NCBI GenBank assembly: GCA_035549195.1
Contig: DASZRK010000069.1
Location: 1 to 55,180, forward strand
From: a bacterium
GTDB lineage: Bacteria > Oederibacteriota > Muellerivitia > Muellerivitales > Muellerivitaceae
Direction of reading: 5' to 3'
DNA length: 55,180 bases
Positions 45,970 to 54,546 of the stretch are shown here, in pieces. Within the stretch, counting starts at the first letter, position 1. Each line of letters opens with the position of its first letter. Below the pieces are notes generated by a model. It saw nothing but the letters and a program-made list of their open reading frames with translations, searched no databases and was not told the DNA's origin. A program made the position numbers and the translations under genes.

Positions 45970-47340
45970 TTATCGGCCCAATTCCCATCGGAGGGCGCTT
46001 TCCAGGTCGGAATGAAGGAAAGGGAACCCGGCTTCCTGGAGCCTTTGGGGCAGGACCCTTTGACCTTCCAAAAGCAGGGCCTCCCCCATCTCCCCGAAAA
46101 GGGCCTTCACCATGAACCCGGGCAGGGGGAACAGGGTCGGACGCCCGAGGACCTTTCCCAGGACCTTCGTGAGATCCCGGTTGGTCATGGGGGTCGGCGC
46201 GACGGCATTGACCGGCCCCTGGAGGCCTTTCGCGTGGAGGGCGTAGTGGAAGATGCCCACGAGATCCTCGAGCGAGATCCAGCTCATCCATTGGCGGCCG
46301 CTGCCGATGATCCCGCCGCCGCCCATGCGGAACGGGGGAAGCATCTTGGCCAGGGCGCCCCCGAGGGGCGTGAGCACGATCCCCGTGCGGAGGTTCACCA
46401 CCCGGATGCCCGCGTCCCGTGCCGGCCCACAGGCCGTTTCCCATTCCTGGCAGACGTCCGGGAGGAAACCTTGACCCGGGGCACTCTTTTCGTCCAAAGC
46501 CTCATCGCCCCGGTTGCCGTAGAAACCGATGGCCGAAGAACAGATCAAGGTTCGGGGAGGGTTCTTCAACGAGGCTAGTGTTTCCGAGAGGAACCGGGTG
46601 CCTTCCACCCGGCTCCGGCGGATGGATTCCTTGCGGGAAGCGCTCCAGCGGCCCACCCCGATGTTCTCCCCCGCCAAATGGACGACCGCATCCACCCCTT
46701 CCAGGGCGTCCTGATCCATTTCCATCCGTACCGGGTCCCAATGGACGGCCTTTTCACCGGGCCGCGGCTTGCGGCGGACCATCGGCAGGATCTCGTGCCC
46801 GCCGCAGGCGAGGAATTGGGAAAGGGCGGTCCCGACCAGGCCCGAAGCCCCGGTCATGGCGATGCGCAGGGGCTTTTGGGAGGCGAAGGGGTGGAGCCGC
46901 TCCAGGTCCTGGCGGGTGCGGTCATGCCGGAAGCGGAAGGTCCTTTCGATCTTGGAACGCAGATAGCCGGACGCCAAGGCCCCCAGGGGCCCGAAGGGCG
47001 GCTGGTATTCGATATGGTCCTTGAGGATGCTCGCCTGCGGGCCGTCGGAACGGGTTTGATGGGTATGGATCCACCGGGCGAAAGGTCCCCGGACCTGCTC
47101 ATCGACGAACTGCTTCCCCTCTATATAGTCACGGTGGACCGCCGTCCATTCCAGCGCAACGGGGCCCTGGCGCACCTGAAGGACCACTTTCCCGCCGTCC
47201 TGGAGCCCTCCGGTCCTTTCCAACACATGGACCTTCTCCCAGGGTGGGGCCAGTCTTTCAAAGGCGGGTCCCTGGGTATGCCAGCGGAAAAGTTCCTCGA
47301 CGGGCACTTCGATCCTGGATTCTTTCTCGAAAAGGGGCAT
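45970..47340 (-). CDS. TIGR01777-family NAD-dependent epimerase with N-terminal SRPBCC domain
   Basis: 456 residues. Residues 1-145 form a START/SRPBCC-like domain (VPVEELFRWHTQGPAFERLAPPWE) of the kind often fused to this family. From about 155 the extended-SDR fold begins: ITGASGLVGTAL-like motif (MTGASGLVGTALSQFLACGGH), VHLAGENIG, and SSAIGFYGNRGDE with the characteristic TIGR01777 motif, then NLRTGIVLTPLGGALAKMLPPFRMGGGG. E. coli YfcH is a homologue. The reaction is unknown. ATG at 47340 has AAAGGAGG 12 bases upstream. Confidence 0.85.
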   Translation of the reverse strand: MPLFEKESRIEVPVEELFRWHTQGPAFERLAPPWEKVHVLERTGGLQDGGKVVLQVRQGPVALEWTAVHRDYIEGKQFVDEQVRGPFARWIHTHQTRSDGPQASILKDHIEYQPPFGPLGALASGYLRSKIERTFRFRHDRTRQDLERLHPFASQKPLRIAMTGASGLVGTALSQFLACGGHEILPMVRRKPRPGEKAVHWDPVRMEMDQDALEGVDAVVHLAGENIGVGRWSASRKESIRRSRVEGTRFLSETLASLKNPPRTLICSSAIGFYGNRGDEALDEKSAPGQGFLPDVCQEWETACGPARDAGIRVVNLRTGIVLTPLGGALAKMLPPFRMGGGGIIGSGRQWMSWISLEDLVGIFHYALHAKGLQGPVNAVAPTPMTNRDLTKVLGKVLGRPTLFPLPGFMVKALFGEMGEALLLEGQRVLPQRLQEAGFPFLHSDLESALRWELGR

Positions 47341-47360
47341 GGGTCCATCATACCTCCTTT

Positions 47361-47400
47361 AAAAACAAAAAGCCGTCCCGGCCGCAAGGTCGGGACGGCT
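47361..47400 (-). terminator. Rho-independent terminator after the Spy/CpxP-like gene
   Basis: Stem AGCCGTCCCG (47371-47380) pairs with CGGGACGGCT (47391-47400) around a ten-base loop. On the minus strand the stem is followed by TTTTGTTTTT. It begins 15 bases after the Spy/CpxP-like stop and separates that gene from the downstream epimerase. Confidence 0.8.
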
Positions 47401-47415
47401 TATCGTCCGGTGTTG

Positions 47416-47913
47416 TTACATACCTTTGGTATCGCTCTCCTGGTCCACGCCATGGCGATGGCCCTTCATCTTCTTCATCCCCTTGGCCCGGTCCCCCATG
47501 GCCAGCACCATCTTGGCCTGCTGGGTGGGCGTCAGGATGCCCCGCATTTTGTCGGCCATCCGCTGACGGGCGGCCTGGAGGTCCTGACGGTCCTGGGAAA
47601 GGGAATCCAGGACGCTCTTGAGGTCCGAGTCGGAAGCTTTGGCATCCACCTTGTCCCGGAGGGATTTCATGTCGGCCTTCAGGCGTTCCCGCAAGGATTT
47701 GTTGGCGTCCTTCTGGCCCTGATAAAGTTCCTTCAGCTTGGAGACCTGGTCGTCGGTCAGGTCCAGTTTCTTTTGCATCATCTCCAGCTTTTTTCCACCG
47801 TCCTTCCCCCAGGAAGGATGGTCTTGGCCGCCCCCCATGGTCCCGTCCGCCAAGGCCAACCCGGCCCCCAGCATTCCCAGCAAAGCCAAACCCGAAATCA
47901 GGGTCTTTTTCAT
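47416..47913 (-). CDS. Spy/CpxP-like periplasmic protein
   Basis: 165 residues with a signal peptide (1-22, LALADG). The mature protein is all-helical and highly charged with two LTxxQ motifs (LTDDQVSKLKELY at about 52-64; LTPTQQAKMVL at about 127-137), the signature of the Spy/CpxP family of envelope-stress chaperones and metal-binding proteins. The C-terminus is Lys/His/Met-rich (KGMKKMKGHRHG), possibly metal-binding. Ribosome binding site GGAGGAAG. A strong terminator follows. Confidence 0.8.
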   Translation of the reverse strand: MKKTLISGLALLGMLGAGLALADGTMGGGQDHPSWGKDGGKKLEMMQKKLDLTDDQVSKLKELYQGQKDANKSLRERLKADMKSLRDKVDAKASDSDLKSVLDSLSQDRQDLQAARQRMADKMRGILTPTQQAKMVLAMGDRAKGMKKMKGHRHGVDQESDTKGM

Positions 47914-48015
47914 GGTCTTCCTCCGTCCATTCCATTTGTTTTGAGACTAGGGGCTTTTGTGAGCCTCGAAGGATTGGACGAACGGGCGGGAAAAAAGTGA
48001 CGGAGAACGGCGGGA

Positions 48016-48516
48016 CTATTCGGCGATGTACTTGCCGATGTGGACCTCGTTGGCGAGGGCCCCTTCCACGTATTCCTTGGCCAGTTTGGCCTTGGGTGAA
48101 TCGGACGGAGCCAGCTCCACGTACTTGCGCCAGCACTCGACGGCCTTGTCCTTGTGGCCTCGGTTGTAATAGATGCCGCCCATGGCGAAATGCACGTCGA
48201 TGTGGTCCGGGTCCAGTTCGAAGACCCGTTCGTACTCGACCAAAGCTTCTTCCCACCACATCTTGGCGTAATAGGCGTTGCCCAGGTGGAAATGGGCGCT
48301 GGGATGGTCGGGCCTTAGGGAAACCGCCTTGGTGCATTCCTTGATGGCGTCGTCGTAACGGCCCGATTTGAAGTAAAGGATGCCCAGGTTCAACTGGGAG
48401 GGGAAATAGGCGGGATCGGCCTGGATGGCCTGATGATAAAGCTCCTCGGCACCGGCCAAGTCCTGGTTCCGGTAGAGGCTCACCGCTTCTTTATTGAGTT
48501 CCTCGGCTGAAGACAT
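48016..48516 (-). CDS. TPR protein
   Basis: 166 residues: about four tetratricopeptide repeats (AGAEELYHQAIQADP, DDAIKECTKAVSLRP, EEALVEYERVFELDP, DKAVECWRKYVELAP), no signal peptide or membrane segment. A soluble adaptor of unknown partner. ATG at 48516 has AGGTGGG upstream; an in-frame ATG two codons earlier is less well placed. It lies downstream of hisG, separated by a repeat element. Confidence 0.85.
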   Translation of the reverse strand: MSSAEELNKEAVSLYRNQDLAGAEELYHQAIQADPAYFPSQLNLGILYFKSGRYDDAIKECTKAVSLRPDHPSAHFHLGNAYYAKMWWEEALVEYERVFELDPDHIDVHFAMGGIYYNRGHKDKAVECWRKYVELAPSDSPKAKLAKEYVEGALANEVHIGKYIAE

Positions 48517-48541
48517 TCCCACCTCAAGCGACGGAAAGAAT

Positions 48542-48621
48542 GGACCGCGAAGTCGCGAAGAAACGAATGAAACCTGGCCTATCGCCTTGTACGGTCCGAT
48601 CCGCTCCCTCGTGGTGAACGG
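48542..48621. repeat. Dispersed intergenic inverted repeat, copy B
   Basis: Left arm ACCGCGAAGTCGCGAAGAAACGAA (48544-48567, shown in two parts as ACCGCGAAG plus TCGCGAAG) and a weaker right arm CTCCCTCGTGGT (48604-48615). It fills the gap between hisG and the TPR gene. The arms match those of copies C and D; this is the most degraded copy. Confidence 0.45.
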
Positions 48622-48625
48622 TCTT

Positions 48626-49501
48626 TTAGGGGATGACCTTATTCAGGGGATATTCCACGATGCCTTCGGCACCCGCGTCCTTGAGCTTGGGGATCATGCC
48701 CCGGACCGTTTTCTCGTCCACCACCGTGTCCACGTCCACCCAATCCTTGTCGTGCAGGGCCGCGACCGTGGGCGAATTCATCGAGGGGAGGACCTTCAGG
48801 ACCGCGTCCAGCTTAGCCCGGGGAACGTTCATCTTGAGGCCCACCTTCTCCTCGGCCGCCAGGGCCCCTTTTAATAGGAGGACCATGTCCTCGATCTTCT
48901 TTTTCTTCCAAGGGTCGCCCCAGGCCGCCTGGTTGGCGATGACCAGGGTATTGGATTCCATCAGGGTCTCCAGGATGACCAGGTTGTTGGCCCGTAACGA
49001 CGAACCGCTCTCGGTCACCTCGATGATGGCGTCCGCCAGCTCGGGCGGCTTGGCCTCGGTGGCGCCCCAGGAGAATTCCACATGGGCTTTGACCCCGTTC
49101 TTCTTGAGGTATTGCTTGGAGACGTTCACCAGTTCGGTGGCGATCTTCTTGCCTTCCAGGTCCTTGACCGACTTGATGGGGGAATTAGCGGGGGCCGCCA
49201 GCACCCAGCGCACGGGCCGAAGGCCCGCCTTGGCGTAGATGAGCTCGGCCACTTCCTGGACCTGGGAGCCGTTCTCCATCACCCAGTCCCGGCCGGTCAA
49301 CCCCACGTCCAGCGTCCCATCCTCGACGTAGCGGCTCATTTCCTGGGCGCGGATCAGCATGGCCTTCATCTCGGGATCGTCGATGTTCGGGAAATAAGAA
49401 CGGGAGGTCGAGGAGATCTTGAAGCCAGCCTTGGCGAAAAGATGGAAGGTGGATTCCTGGAGACTGCCTTTGGGAAGCCCCAGCTTGAGCACGTTGGACA
49501 T
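48626..49501 (-). CDS. hisG: ATP phosphoribosyltransferase, long form
   Basis: 291 residues. First enzyme of histidine synthesis (ATP + PRPP). The catalytic part opens [11 protein letters not shown] and has [10 protein letters not shown] and [19 protein letters not shown] (P-loop for PRPP). The C-terminal about 75 residues ([30 protein letters not shown]) are the ACT-like regulatory domain of the long, hexameric, histidine-inhibited form, so no HisZ is needed. ATG at 49501 has AAAGGAAA upstream. No other his genes lie nearby. Confidence 0.93.
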   Translation of the reverse strand: MSNVLKLGLPKGSLQESTFHLFAKAGFKISSTSRSYFPNIDDPEMKAMLIRAQEMSRYVEDGTLDVGLTGRDWVMENGSQVQEVAELIYAKAGLRPVRWVLAAPANSPIKSVKDLEGKKIATELVNVSKQYLKKNGVKAHVEFSWGATEAKPPELADAIIEVTESGSSLRANNLVILETLMESNTLVIANQAAWGDPWKKKKIEDMVLLLKGALAAEEKVGLKMNVPRAKLDAVLKVLPSMNSPTVAALHDKDWVDVDTVVDEKTVRGMIPKLKDAGAEGIVEYPLNKVIP

Positions 49502-49526
49502 GGTATTTCCTTTGAGAGGTCCGCAT

Positions 49527-49626
49527 TGACCGCGAAGAATAAGAAGGGCGCCCCGAAAGACCTGGATGCCGGGAAAAAGACCTGGCCCAAACGGCCCGCT
49601 TCGTGGACTTCGCGCCTTCGTGGTCC
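49527..49626. repeat. Dispersed intergenic inverted repeat, copy C
   Basis: Left arm GACCGCGAAGAATAAGAAG (49528-49546) and right arm at 49599-49626, whose complement starts GGACCACGAAGGCGCGAAG. Located between the divergent hisG and rlmN genes. This is the best-preserved match to copy D at the right end of the window. Confidence 0.55.
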
Positions 49627-49755
49627 GAACATCCTGGGTTGAAATCGTGCTTATTTAACAACCCGTCTTTGCCTTTGGCAAGGCCCGGTTTATGCCTTTA
49701 AAGGGTTTTTGAAAAGGGCTAGACTACCCGCTCCAAAAAAGGGGAAACTTTAGTC

Positions 49756-50838
49756 GTGGAAAAGATGATCCACCTTTACGAATACACGCGCGATGAACTG
49801 ACCCGAATGTTCACCGATTGGGGACAGCCCCGCCACGTCGGGGCCCAGGTCTTCCAATGGCTCCACCGGAAGAGGACCGGAACCTTCTCCGAGATGACCG
49901 ACCTGTCCAAGGAATTCCGGGAACAACTGGCCCAGCGCGCTTCCCTCTCCTCCTTGGTGCTCCACACGCGCCAAGCCTCCCAGGACGGCACCGTCAAGTA
50001 CCTTTGGAAGGTCCCCGGCGAGGAAGGCTCGGCCGACGCCTTCGTCGAGAGCGTGCTCATCCCCATGGCCCGCGACGAAGAGGGCAATCCCGGCCGTTTC
50101 ACCGCCTGCCTTTCCACCCAGGCGGGCTGCAAGATGAAGTGCACCTTCTGCGCCACCGGGGTGCCCAAGTTCCAGCGGGACCTGACCGCCGCCCAGATCG
50201 TGGCCCAGATCCTGGGCATGGAACGCGATTCGGGGGTAAGGTTCAACAACGTGGTGGTCATGGGCATGGGCGAGCCCATGGACAATTACGAGAACACCGA
50301 GAAGGCCATGCGCATCCTCCACGAGCCCGAGGGGCTCAACCTGGGGCGGCGCCGCATCACCCTTTCCACCTCGGGACTCATCGAGAAGATCGAGCGTTTC
50401 ACCAAGGACGACTGGCCGGTCTCCCTGGCGGTGTCGCTCCACAGCGCCGACGACGAGATCCGCAGCCGCCTCATGCCCATCAACCGCTCCAACCCCCTGG
50501 ACCGGCTCTGGAAGGCCATGCGCAAATACACCTATGCCCGCCGCCTGCCGGTCACCCTGGAATACATCCTCTTGAAGGGGGTCAACGACCGGCCCGCGGA
50601 CGCCCAAAAGCTGGCTTCCTACTGCAAGGACCTGCTCTGCAAGGTGAACCTTATCCGTTACAATCCGGTGCCCACCCTGCCCTTCGAGGCCCCCGAGGAA
50701 AGCGACGTGGAGGCCTTCAAGGGGATGCTCAAGGCCAAAAAGATGCGGGTTTTCCTGAGGGAGCGCAAGGGCGTGGACATCGCCGCCGCCTGCGGCCAAC
50801 TGGGGTTCGAGAACACCACGTCCCTGGGAAAGGCCTGA
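49756..50838 (+). CDS. rlmN: 23S rRNA/tRNA (adenine-C2)-methyltransferase RlmN
   Basis: 360 residues, radical-SAM enzyme methylating A2503 of 23S rRNA and A37 of some tRNAs. The cluster-binding CxxxCxxC reads Cys125-Cys129-Cys132 (CKMKCTFC). GMGEPMDNYEN and SLHSADDEIRSRLMPINRS follow. The C-terminal catalytic cysteine (AAACGQLG, about 349-354) is present. The start may be GTG at 49756 or ATG at 49765; GGGGAAA lies about ten bases before the GTG. It overlaps nothing but ends one base before the PASTA gene. Confidence 0.95.
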   Translation: MEKMIHLYEYTRDELTRMFTDWGQPRHVGAQVFQWLHRKRTGTFSEMTDLSKEFREQLAQRASLSSLVLHTRQASQDGTVKYLWKVPGEEGSADAFVESVLIPMARDEEGNPGRFTACLSTQAGCKMKCTFCATGVPKFQRDLTAAQIVAQILGMERDSGVRFNNVVVMGMGEPMDNYENTEKAMRILHEPEGLNLGRRRITLSTSGLIEKIERFTKDDWPVSLAVSLHSADDEIRSRLMPINRSNPLDRLWKAMRKYTYARRLPVTLEYILLKGVNDRPADAQKLASYCKDLLCKVNLIRYNPVPTLPFEAPEESDVEAFKGMLKAKKMRVFLRERKGVDIAAACGQLGFENTTSLGKA

Positions 50839-50839
50839 G

Positions 50840-51814
50840 ATGACCTGGCTCGAAAACCGATTCCAACTCCCGCCCGAAGAAAGGAAATTGACCCTCCGGG
50901 CCCTCCGCCTGCTGGGGCTCTTTACCCTGGTGATGTTCCTGGCCGCCTCCGCGGCCAAGCTCTACACCCAGTTCCATCAGCCCCTCATCGTGCCCAAGGT
51001 CATCGGGATGGACCAGTCCCAGGCCCAAAGCGCCCTTTCGGCCAAGGGCCTCACCGCCAAGGTCATCAAGAGCATCTACGACGAGCACGTTCCCAAGGGC
51101 CTGGTCTGTTTCCAGAACCCCAAGGCCAATTCTTATATGAAGCGGGGACAAGCGGTGGAACTGGTCCTGAGTAAGGGCAACCCCATGGTGAAGGTGCCGG
51201 CCCTGTCCGGCATGTCCTTGCCCCAGGCCGTGATCGCCCTGGCCGGGGCCCATCTGCGGTTGGGCAAGGAGTCGCTCATGAACTCCCCGGAAGCCCGTGA
51301 CCAGGTGCTGGGACAATACCCGGCGCCGGGCGAGGTGGTGGACTCCTATACGAACGTCAACGCCCTGGTCTCCAACGGGATCCCGGACCCGGCCTATGTG
51401 ATGCCCAACCTGGAGAAGAAACCCCTGGAGCGGGCCTTCAAGATCCTCCGGCCGGCCGGCATCATCATCGACAAGATCACCACCGAGGTTCACGACGATA
51501 TGGAGACGGAGATCATCCTGTCCCAGACCCCCGCCCCCGGGACCAAGGTCCAACGCAAGGGCATGGTCTCCTTCGTCATCAGCGGCAAGAGCGATGCCGG
51601 AACGCCCCGCTACGCCAAGGTGGCCTTCGACATGCCCGAGGGGAGCCCCAAACGGCTCCAGATCGACATCCTGGACATCTCGGGGACGAGGACCATCTAC
51701 AACCGCATGGAGTCGCCCAAGGACCACGTGGAGCTCGGTGTCAGCGTCAAGGGCAAGGCCAGCGCCCAGATCTACCTGAACCAGGAATTCGTCAAAGAGA
51801 TCCCCATTGAATAG
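50840..51814 (+). CDS. Membrane-anchored PASTA-domain protein without kinase domain
   Basis: 324 residues. Cytoplasmic N-terminus (1-20), a membrane helix (about 24-44, LRLLGLFTLVMFLAASAAKLY), then three PASTA domains: VPKVIGMDQSQAQSALSAKGL, VPALSGMSLPQAVIALAGAHL and MPNLEKKPLERAFKILRPAG, each closing with PxPG or P-K type loops. The last about 75 residues are beta-rich. PASTA domains usually sit on Ser/Thr kinases or PBPs and bind peptidoglycan fragments; here neither partner domain is present. It may sense or bind cell wall. Co-transcribed after rlmN. Confidence 0.83.
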   Translation: MTWLENRFQLPPEERKLTLRALRLLGLFTLVMFLAASAAKLYTQFHQPLIVPKVIGMDQSQAQSALSAKGLTAKVIKSIYDEHVPKGLVCFQNPKANSYMKRGQAVELVLSKGNPMVKVPALSGMSLPQAVIALAGAHLRLGKESLMNSPEARDQVLGQYPAPGEVVDSYTNVNALVSNGIPDPAYVMPNLEKKPLERAFKILRPAGIIIDKITTEVHDDMETEIILSQTPAPGTKVQRKGMVSFVISGKSDAGTPRYAKVAFDMPEGSPKRLQIDILDISGTRTIYNRMESPKDHVELGVSVKGKASAQIYLNQEFVKEIPIE

Positions 51815-52409
51815 GTCCCGCCTCTTCTCTTTCGCCTTTCTCTTGGCCGCCTTTTCAACTGTCCAGCCGTCCCACGCCCAATCCGCCGTGAAACGCGGGT
51901 TGGAATCCATGGACTTCCGCCCCGAAACTTCCGGCGAAGGGCTCTTGGGTCCCAGTGTTCCCCAAACGGAAGCCTTTTACGCGCTGCGGCCGCCCGCCGG
52001 TTGGCGGAAAAAGACCTACAAGGGCGCGGACAGGTCCCTTCAGTTCCCGCTCTCCTTCCAGGACCCCAAGAACGCCGATTCCCTGACCATCGGCCTCATC
52101 CAAGGGGGACCGGCCGTCCTGACCTTGGAAAGCCTCAGCCGGTTCCGGGGTGACTACCTGGGAGCGGTCCGGAAGAAAGGCATGGGCCGGATCATCGGGA
52201 CCGATATGTTCCGGTTCCGGAACTACGTCTGCCTTCAACTACTGGCCGAGCGGGGGCGGGATGTGGTGCTCCAACTGCTGGTCTTCGACCAACCGGGGTC
52301 CTTCCTCCAAGTGGCCTATTCCTTGGACAAGGACCATTACCATGAGAAGGCCAGGACCTTGGAAGCCTCCATCGCCTCCCTGGAGTGGCCCATCTTTCCT
52401 GACAAATAA
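51807..52409 (+). CDS. Exported protein of unknown function
   Basis: 200 residues from TTG at 51807, overlapping the PASTA stop by eight bases. A signal peptide (1-24, cut after SHAQ) is clear. The mature domain resembles a PsbP/Mog1-like or DcrB-type sandwich by strand pattern (AGWRKKTYKGADRSLQFPLSF, DVVLQLLVFDQPGSFLQVAYSL, then a helix KARTLEASIASLEW), but the resemblance is weak. No definite family. Confidence 0.65.
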   Translation: MNRSRLFSFAFLLAAFSTVQPSHAQSAVKRGLESMDFRPETSGEGLLGPSVPQTEAFYALRPPAGWRKKTYKGADRSLQFPLSFQDPKNADSLTIGLIQGGPAVLTLESLSRFRGDYLGAVRKKGMGRIIGTDMFRFRNYVCLQLLAERGRDVVLQLLVFDQPGSFLQVAYSLDKDHYHEKARTLEASIASLEWPIFPDK

Positions 52410-52475
52410 TCCCTACCGTTCCCCGGGTCCGCTCCTATAATGACGTCGTCTCGGAAACCCCTGAACGGAGGAAGC

Positions 52476-52781
52476 ATGAAAAAGACCTTTCGGATGCTCG
52501 CCTGCCTCGCCTTTTTGTCCATTTCCCTGGACGGTTGCATGACCCTGGAACATACGGTGGGGAACGGCGGCTCGGGCTCTCAGGTCACCGCCAACCGCCA
52601 ATGGTACATCCTCTGGGGTTTGGTGCCCTTGAACCAAGTGGACGGCGAGAAGATGGCGCTGGAAAAGGGCCTGACCAACAACTACACGGTCAAGTCCCAG
52701 ATGTCCTTCATCGACGTGCTCCTGAACATCATCACCGGCACGGTCTCGGTCTACGGGCAGACGGTCAGCGTCTCCAAGTAA
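52476..52781 (+). CDS. Small lipoprotein, Bor-like
   Basis: 101 residues. Lipoprotein signal with cysteine at about 22 (LSISLDGC). The mature part (WYILWGLVPLNQVDG, then YTVKSQMSFIDVLLNIITGTVSVYGQTVSV) resembles the Bor/related small lipoproteins that share the WGLxP and FxxxLxxxxTxG pattern. ATG at 52476 has ACGGAGGAAG upstream. A TATAAT at 52436-52441 may be its -10 box, giving a normal leader of about 30 bases. A terminator follows at 52801. Confidence 0.7.
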   Translation: MKKTFRMLACLAFLSISLDGCMTLEHTVGNGGSGSQVTANRQWYILWGLVPLNQVDGEKMALEKGLTNNYTVKSQMSFIDVLLNIITGTVSVYGQTVSVSK

Positions 52782-52800
52782 ACCTGCCTCTTCGCAAAAC

Positions 52801-52831
52801 AAAAAAGCCCGGCCAAAAGCCGGGCTTTTTT
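52801..52831. terminator. Bidirectional rho-independent terminator
   Basis: AAAAAAGCCCGGC and GCCGGGCTTTTTT form a 13-base perfect stem around loop CAAAA, with T-runs on both strands. It lies between the convergent Bor-like lipoprotein gene (plus) and the FecR gene (minus) and serves both. Confidence 0.9.
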
Positions 52832-52854
52832 GTTTCCGGAAGGTTCGGGCTCTA

Positions 52855-53781
52855 TCAGTCCTTCTTCAGCTTCCTCAAGTTCCGCTCACGCTCCTCGGCC
52901 GCCTTCTCCCTCAGCCTCTCCCGGTTCCCGACCGCATCGACCCGCGAGTGGACCGACTCGTCCAGGATCCGGCGGCGGTCTCTCAGGTTGCCCTCCCGCA
53001 TGATCCGCCGCAGGATCATGAACCGGTCGCGGGCCCGCACCTGGTCCAGCCCTTCCCACAATTGGTCCCGTTCGGGCTTGTCGAGCGACTCGAAGGACCG
53101 CAAGGCCTGTTCCCTTTCCTTCTGGCGGCGGACCGCTAGGTCCCGGAACCTCTTCCAATTCTGGTAACGTTCCCGCTCCCGGTCGGTGACGAGCCGTTGC
53201 CGGAGGAATTCCTTCCGGTCCCCGTCGAACTCCGAGTGATGGTCCGCGTCCACCATCCGGGACTGGGGGCCGTTCTTCATCTCCACCGAGCCCTCAAAGG
53301 TGCTGTCCGTGACCTGGCTGCCTTCCACCGAGACCTCGAAGGCGGTCCCGCGCACGCCGCAAACCACGCCTCCCGCCTCGATCTCGAAGGACGAGTGGCT
53401 GGTCGCCAATTTCTCCACCTGGGAAAGGATCTTTCCGAAGGACAGCTTTAAGCGGCTCAGGAAGCCGGAAGTCCCCTTTTTCACCAGTTTCCCCACCGTG
53501 ACCTGGCTTTTCTCGCCGATCTGGGTCATGGTCATGGTATTGAGCACGAGGGAAACCTTGGAGTCGGGACCCGTCAGGATCGTGTCCCCTTCCAGCACGA
53601 CCTGGTCCTCCTTGGCGTCCTCCAGGACCGTGACGCCTTTCGAGCGCACCTGGACCTTGCCTTGGATGCTATCCAGGATGTATTGGGCGGGGAAACGGGA
53701 AGCGGTGTCCGTGTGGGTGTCCGCCAGGATGCGGACCGGGAGCCCGAGGAGGATGCCGAGAAGAATGGAGCGAAGGAACAT
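52855..53781 (-). CDS. Exported FecR-domain protein
   Basis: 308 residues with a signal peptide (1-20). A FecR domain spans about 35-165 (VLEGDTILTGPDSKVSLVLNTMTMTQIGEKSQVTV, GGVVCGVRGTAFEVSVEG and STFEGSVEMKN). The rest is a long Arg/Glu-rich helical tail without hydrophobic segments (KRFRDLAVRRQKEREQALRSF). There is no membrane span or sigma-factor partner, so this is a free-standing, exported FecR protein rather than an iron-signal regulator. ATG at 53781 has TAGAAT six bases upstream and no ribosome binding site. Confidence 0.85.
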   Translation of the reverse strand: MFLRSILLGILLGLPVRILADTHTDTASRFPAQYILDSIQGKVQVRSKGVTVLEDAKEDQVVLEGDTILTGPDSKVSLVLNTMTMTQIGEKSQVTVGKLVKKGTSGFLSRLKLSFGKILSQVEKLATSHSSFEIEAGGVVCGVRGTAFEVSVEGSQVTDSTFEGSVEMKNGPQSRMVDADHHSEFDGDRKEFLRQRLVTDRERERYQNWKRFRDLAVRRQKEREQALRSFESLDKPERDQLWEGLDQVRARDRFMILRRIMREGNLRDRRRILDESVHSRVDAVGNRERLREKAAEERERNLRKLKKD

Positions 53782-53793
53782 GGCAACATTCTA
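53782..53793 (-). promoter_or_regulatory. Candidate leaderless -10 box of the FecR gene
   Basis: TAGAAT at 53793-53788 followed by GTTGCC and ATG at 53781; no ribosome binding site and no clear -35. Confidence 0.45.
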
Positions 53794-53877
53794 GGCTTGG
53801 CCCGACCGGTTGGACAGACCCTAGGTTATAAGGTCGTTTTTGTTTAATATGAACGGACTTTCAAAGGAAGAGGCGTC

Positions 53878-54543
53878 ATGAAACCCATCAAGGTCTCCGC
53901 ATCCATCCTTTCCGCCGATTTCGGCAATCTTTTGGACGCCTGCCGCAAAGCCGAGGCCGCGGGCGTGGACATGCTCCACATGGACGTCATGGACGGCCAC
54001 TTCGTGCCCAACATCACCTTCGGGGCCCCGGTCCTGGCCTCCCTCAAGGGCAAGGTCAAGGTCCCCATGGACGCCCACCTCATGATCGAGAACGCGGACA
54101 AGTACATCCCCGACTTCATCAAGGCGGGCGCCGGTTACATCCTCTTCCACGCCGAGGCCATCGAGAACCCGGTCTCCACCATCCACCTCATCCGCCAGGA
54201 CGGCTGCAAGGCCGGCATGGTCCTGAACCCGGGCACTTCCGAGGAGGTGATCAAGCCCTTCGTGAAGGACCTGGACTACGTGCTCTTCATGTCCGTTTGG
54301 CCCGGTTTTTCCGGCCAATCTTTCATCCCGGATGTGGTGCCCAAGATCGCCCGCTTCTCAAAATGGTGCGGGGAGCAGGGTTTCTCGCCCGAGATCGCGG
54401 TGGACGGGGGCATCTCCCCCAAAACGGCGCCCCAGGTGGTCGAGGCCGGGGCCAACCTCCTCATCGCCGCCACCGCCATCTTCAAGGCGCCCGACATGGC
54501 CGAGGCGGTGCGCCAGCTCAAGACCGCCGGGAACAAGAACTAA
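53878..54543 (+). CDS. rpe: Ribulose-phosphate 3-epimerase
   Basis: 221 residues, TIM-barrel epimerase interconverting ribulose 5-phosphate and xylulose 5-phosphate (pentose phosphate pathway). Family motifs: ASILSADFGNL, LHMDVMDGHFVPNITFG (catalytic Asp and metal His), MDAHLMIENA, a VDGGIS phosphate loop and the C-terminal ATAIFKAPDMAEAV. ATG at 53878 has AAAGGAAGAGG upstream. It is followed by a lipoprotein gene that starts three bases after the stop, inside a repeat element. Confidence 0.94.
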   Translation: MKPIKVSASILSADFGNLLDACRKAEAAGVDMLHMDVMDGHFVPNITFGAPVLASLKGKVKVPMDAHLMIENADKYIPDFIKAGAGYILFHAEAIENPVSTIHLIRQDGCKAGMVLNPGTSEEVIKPFVKDLDYVLFMSVWPGFSGQSFIPDVVPKIARFSKWCGEQGFSPEIAVDGGISPKTAPQVVEAGANLLIAATAIFKAPDMAEAVRQLKTAGNKN

Positions 54544-54546
54544 AGA

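Noticed and set aside
52436-52441. Leaderless promoter at the Bor-like lipoprotein gene
   Set aside because: TATAAT is present but lies 34 bases before the ATG and a good ribosome binding site intervenes, so a normal leader is likely.
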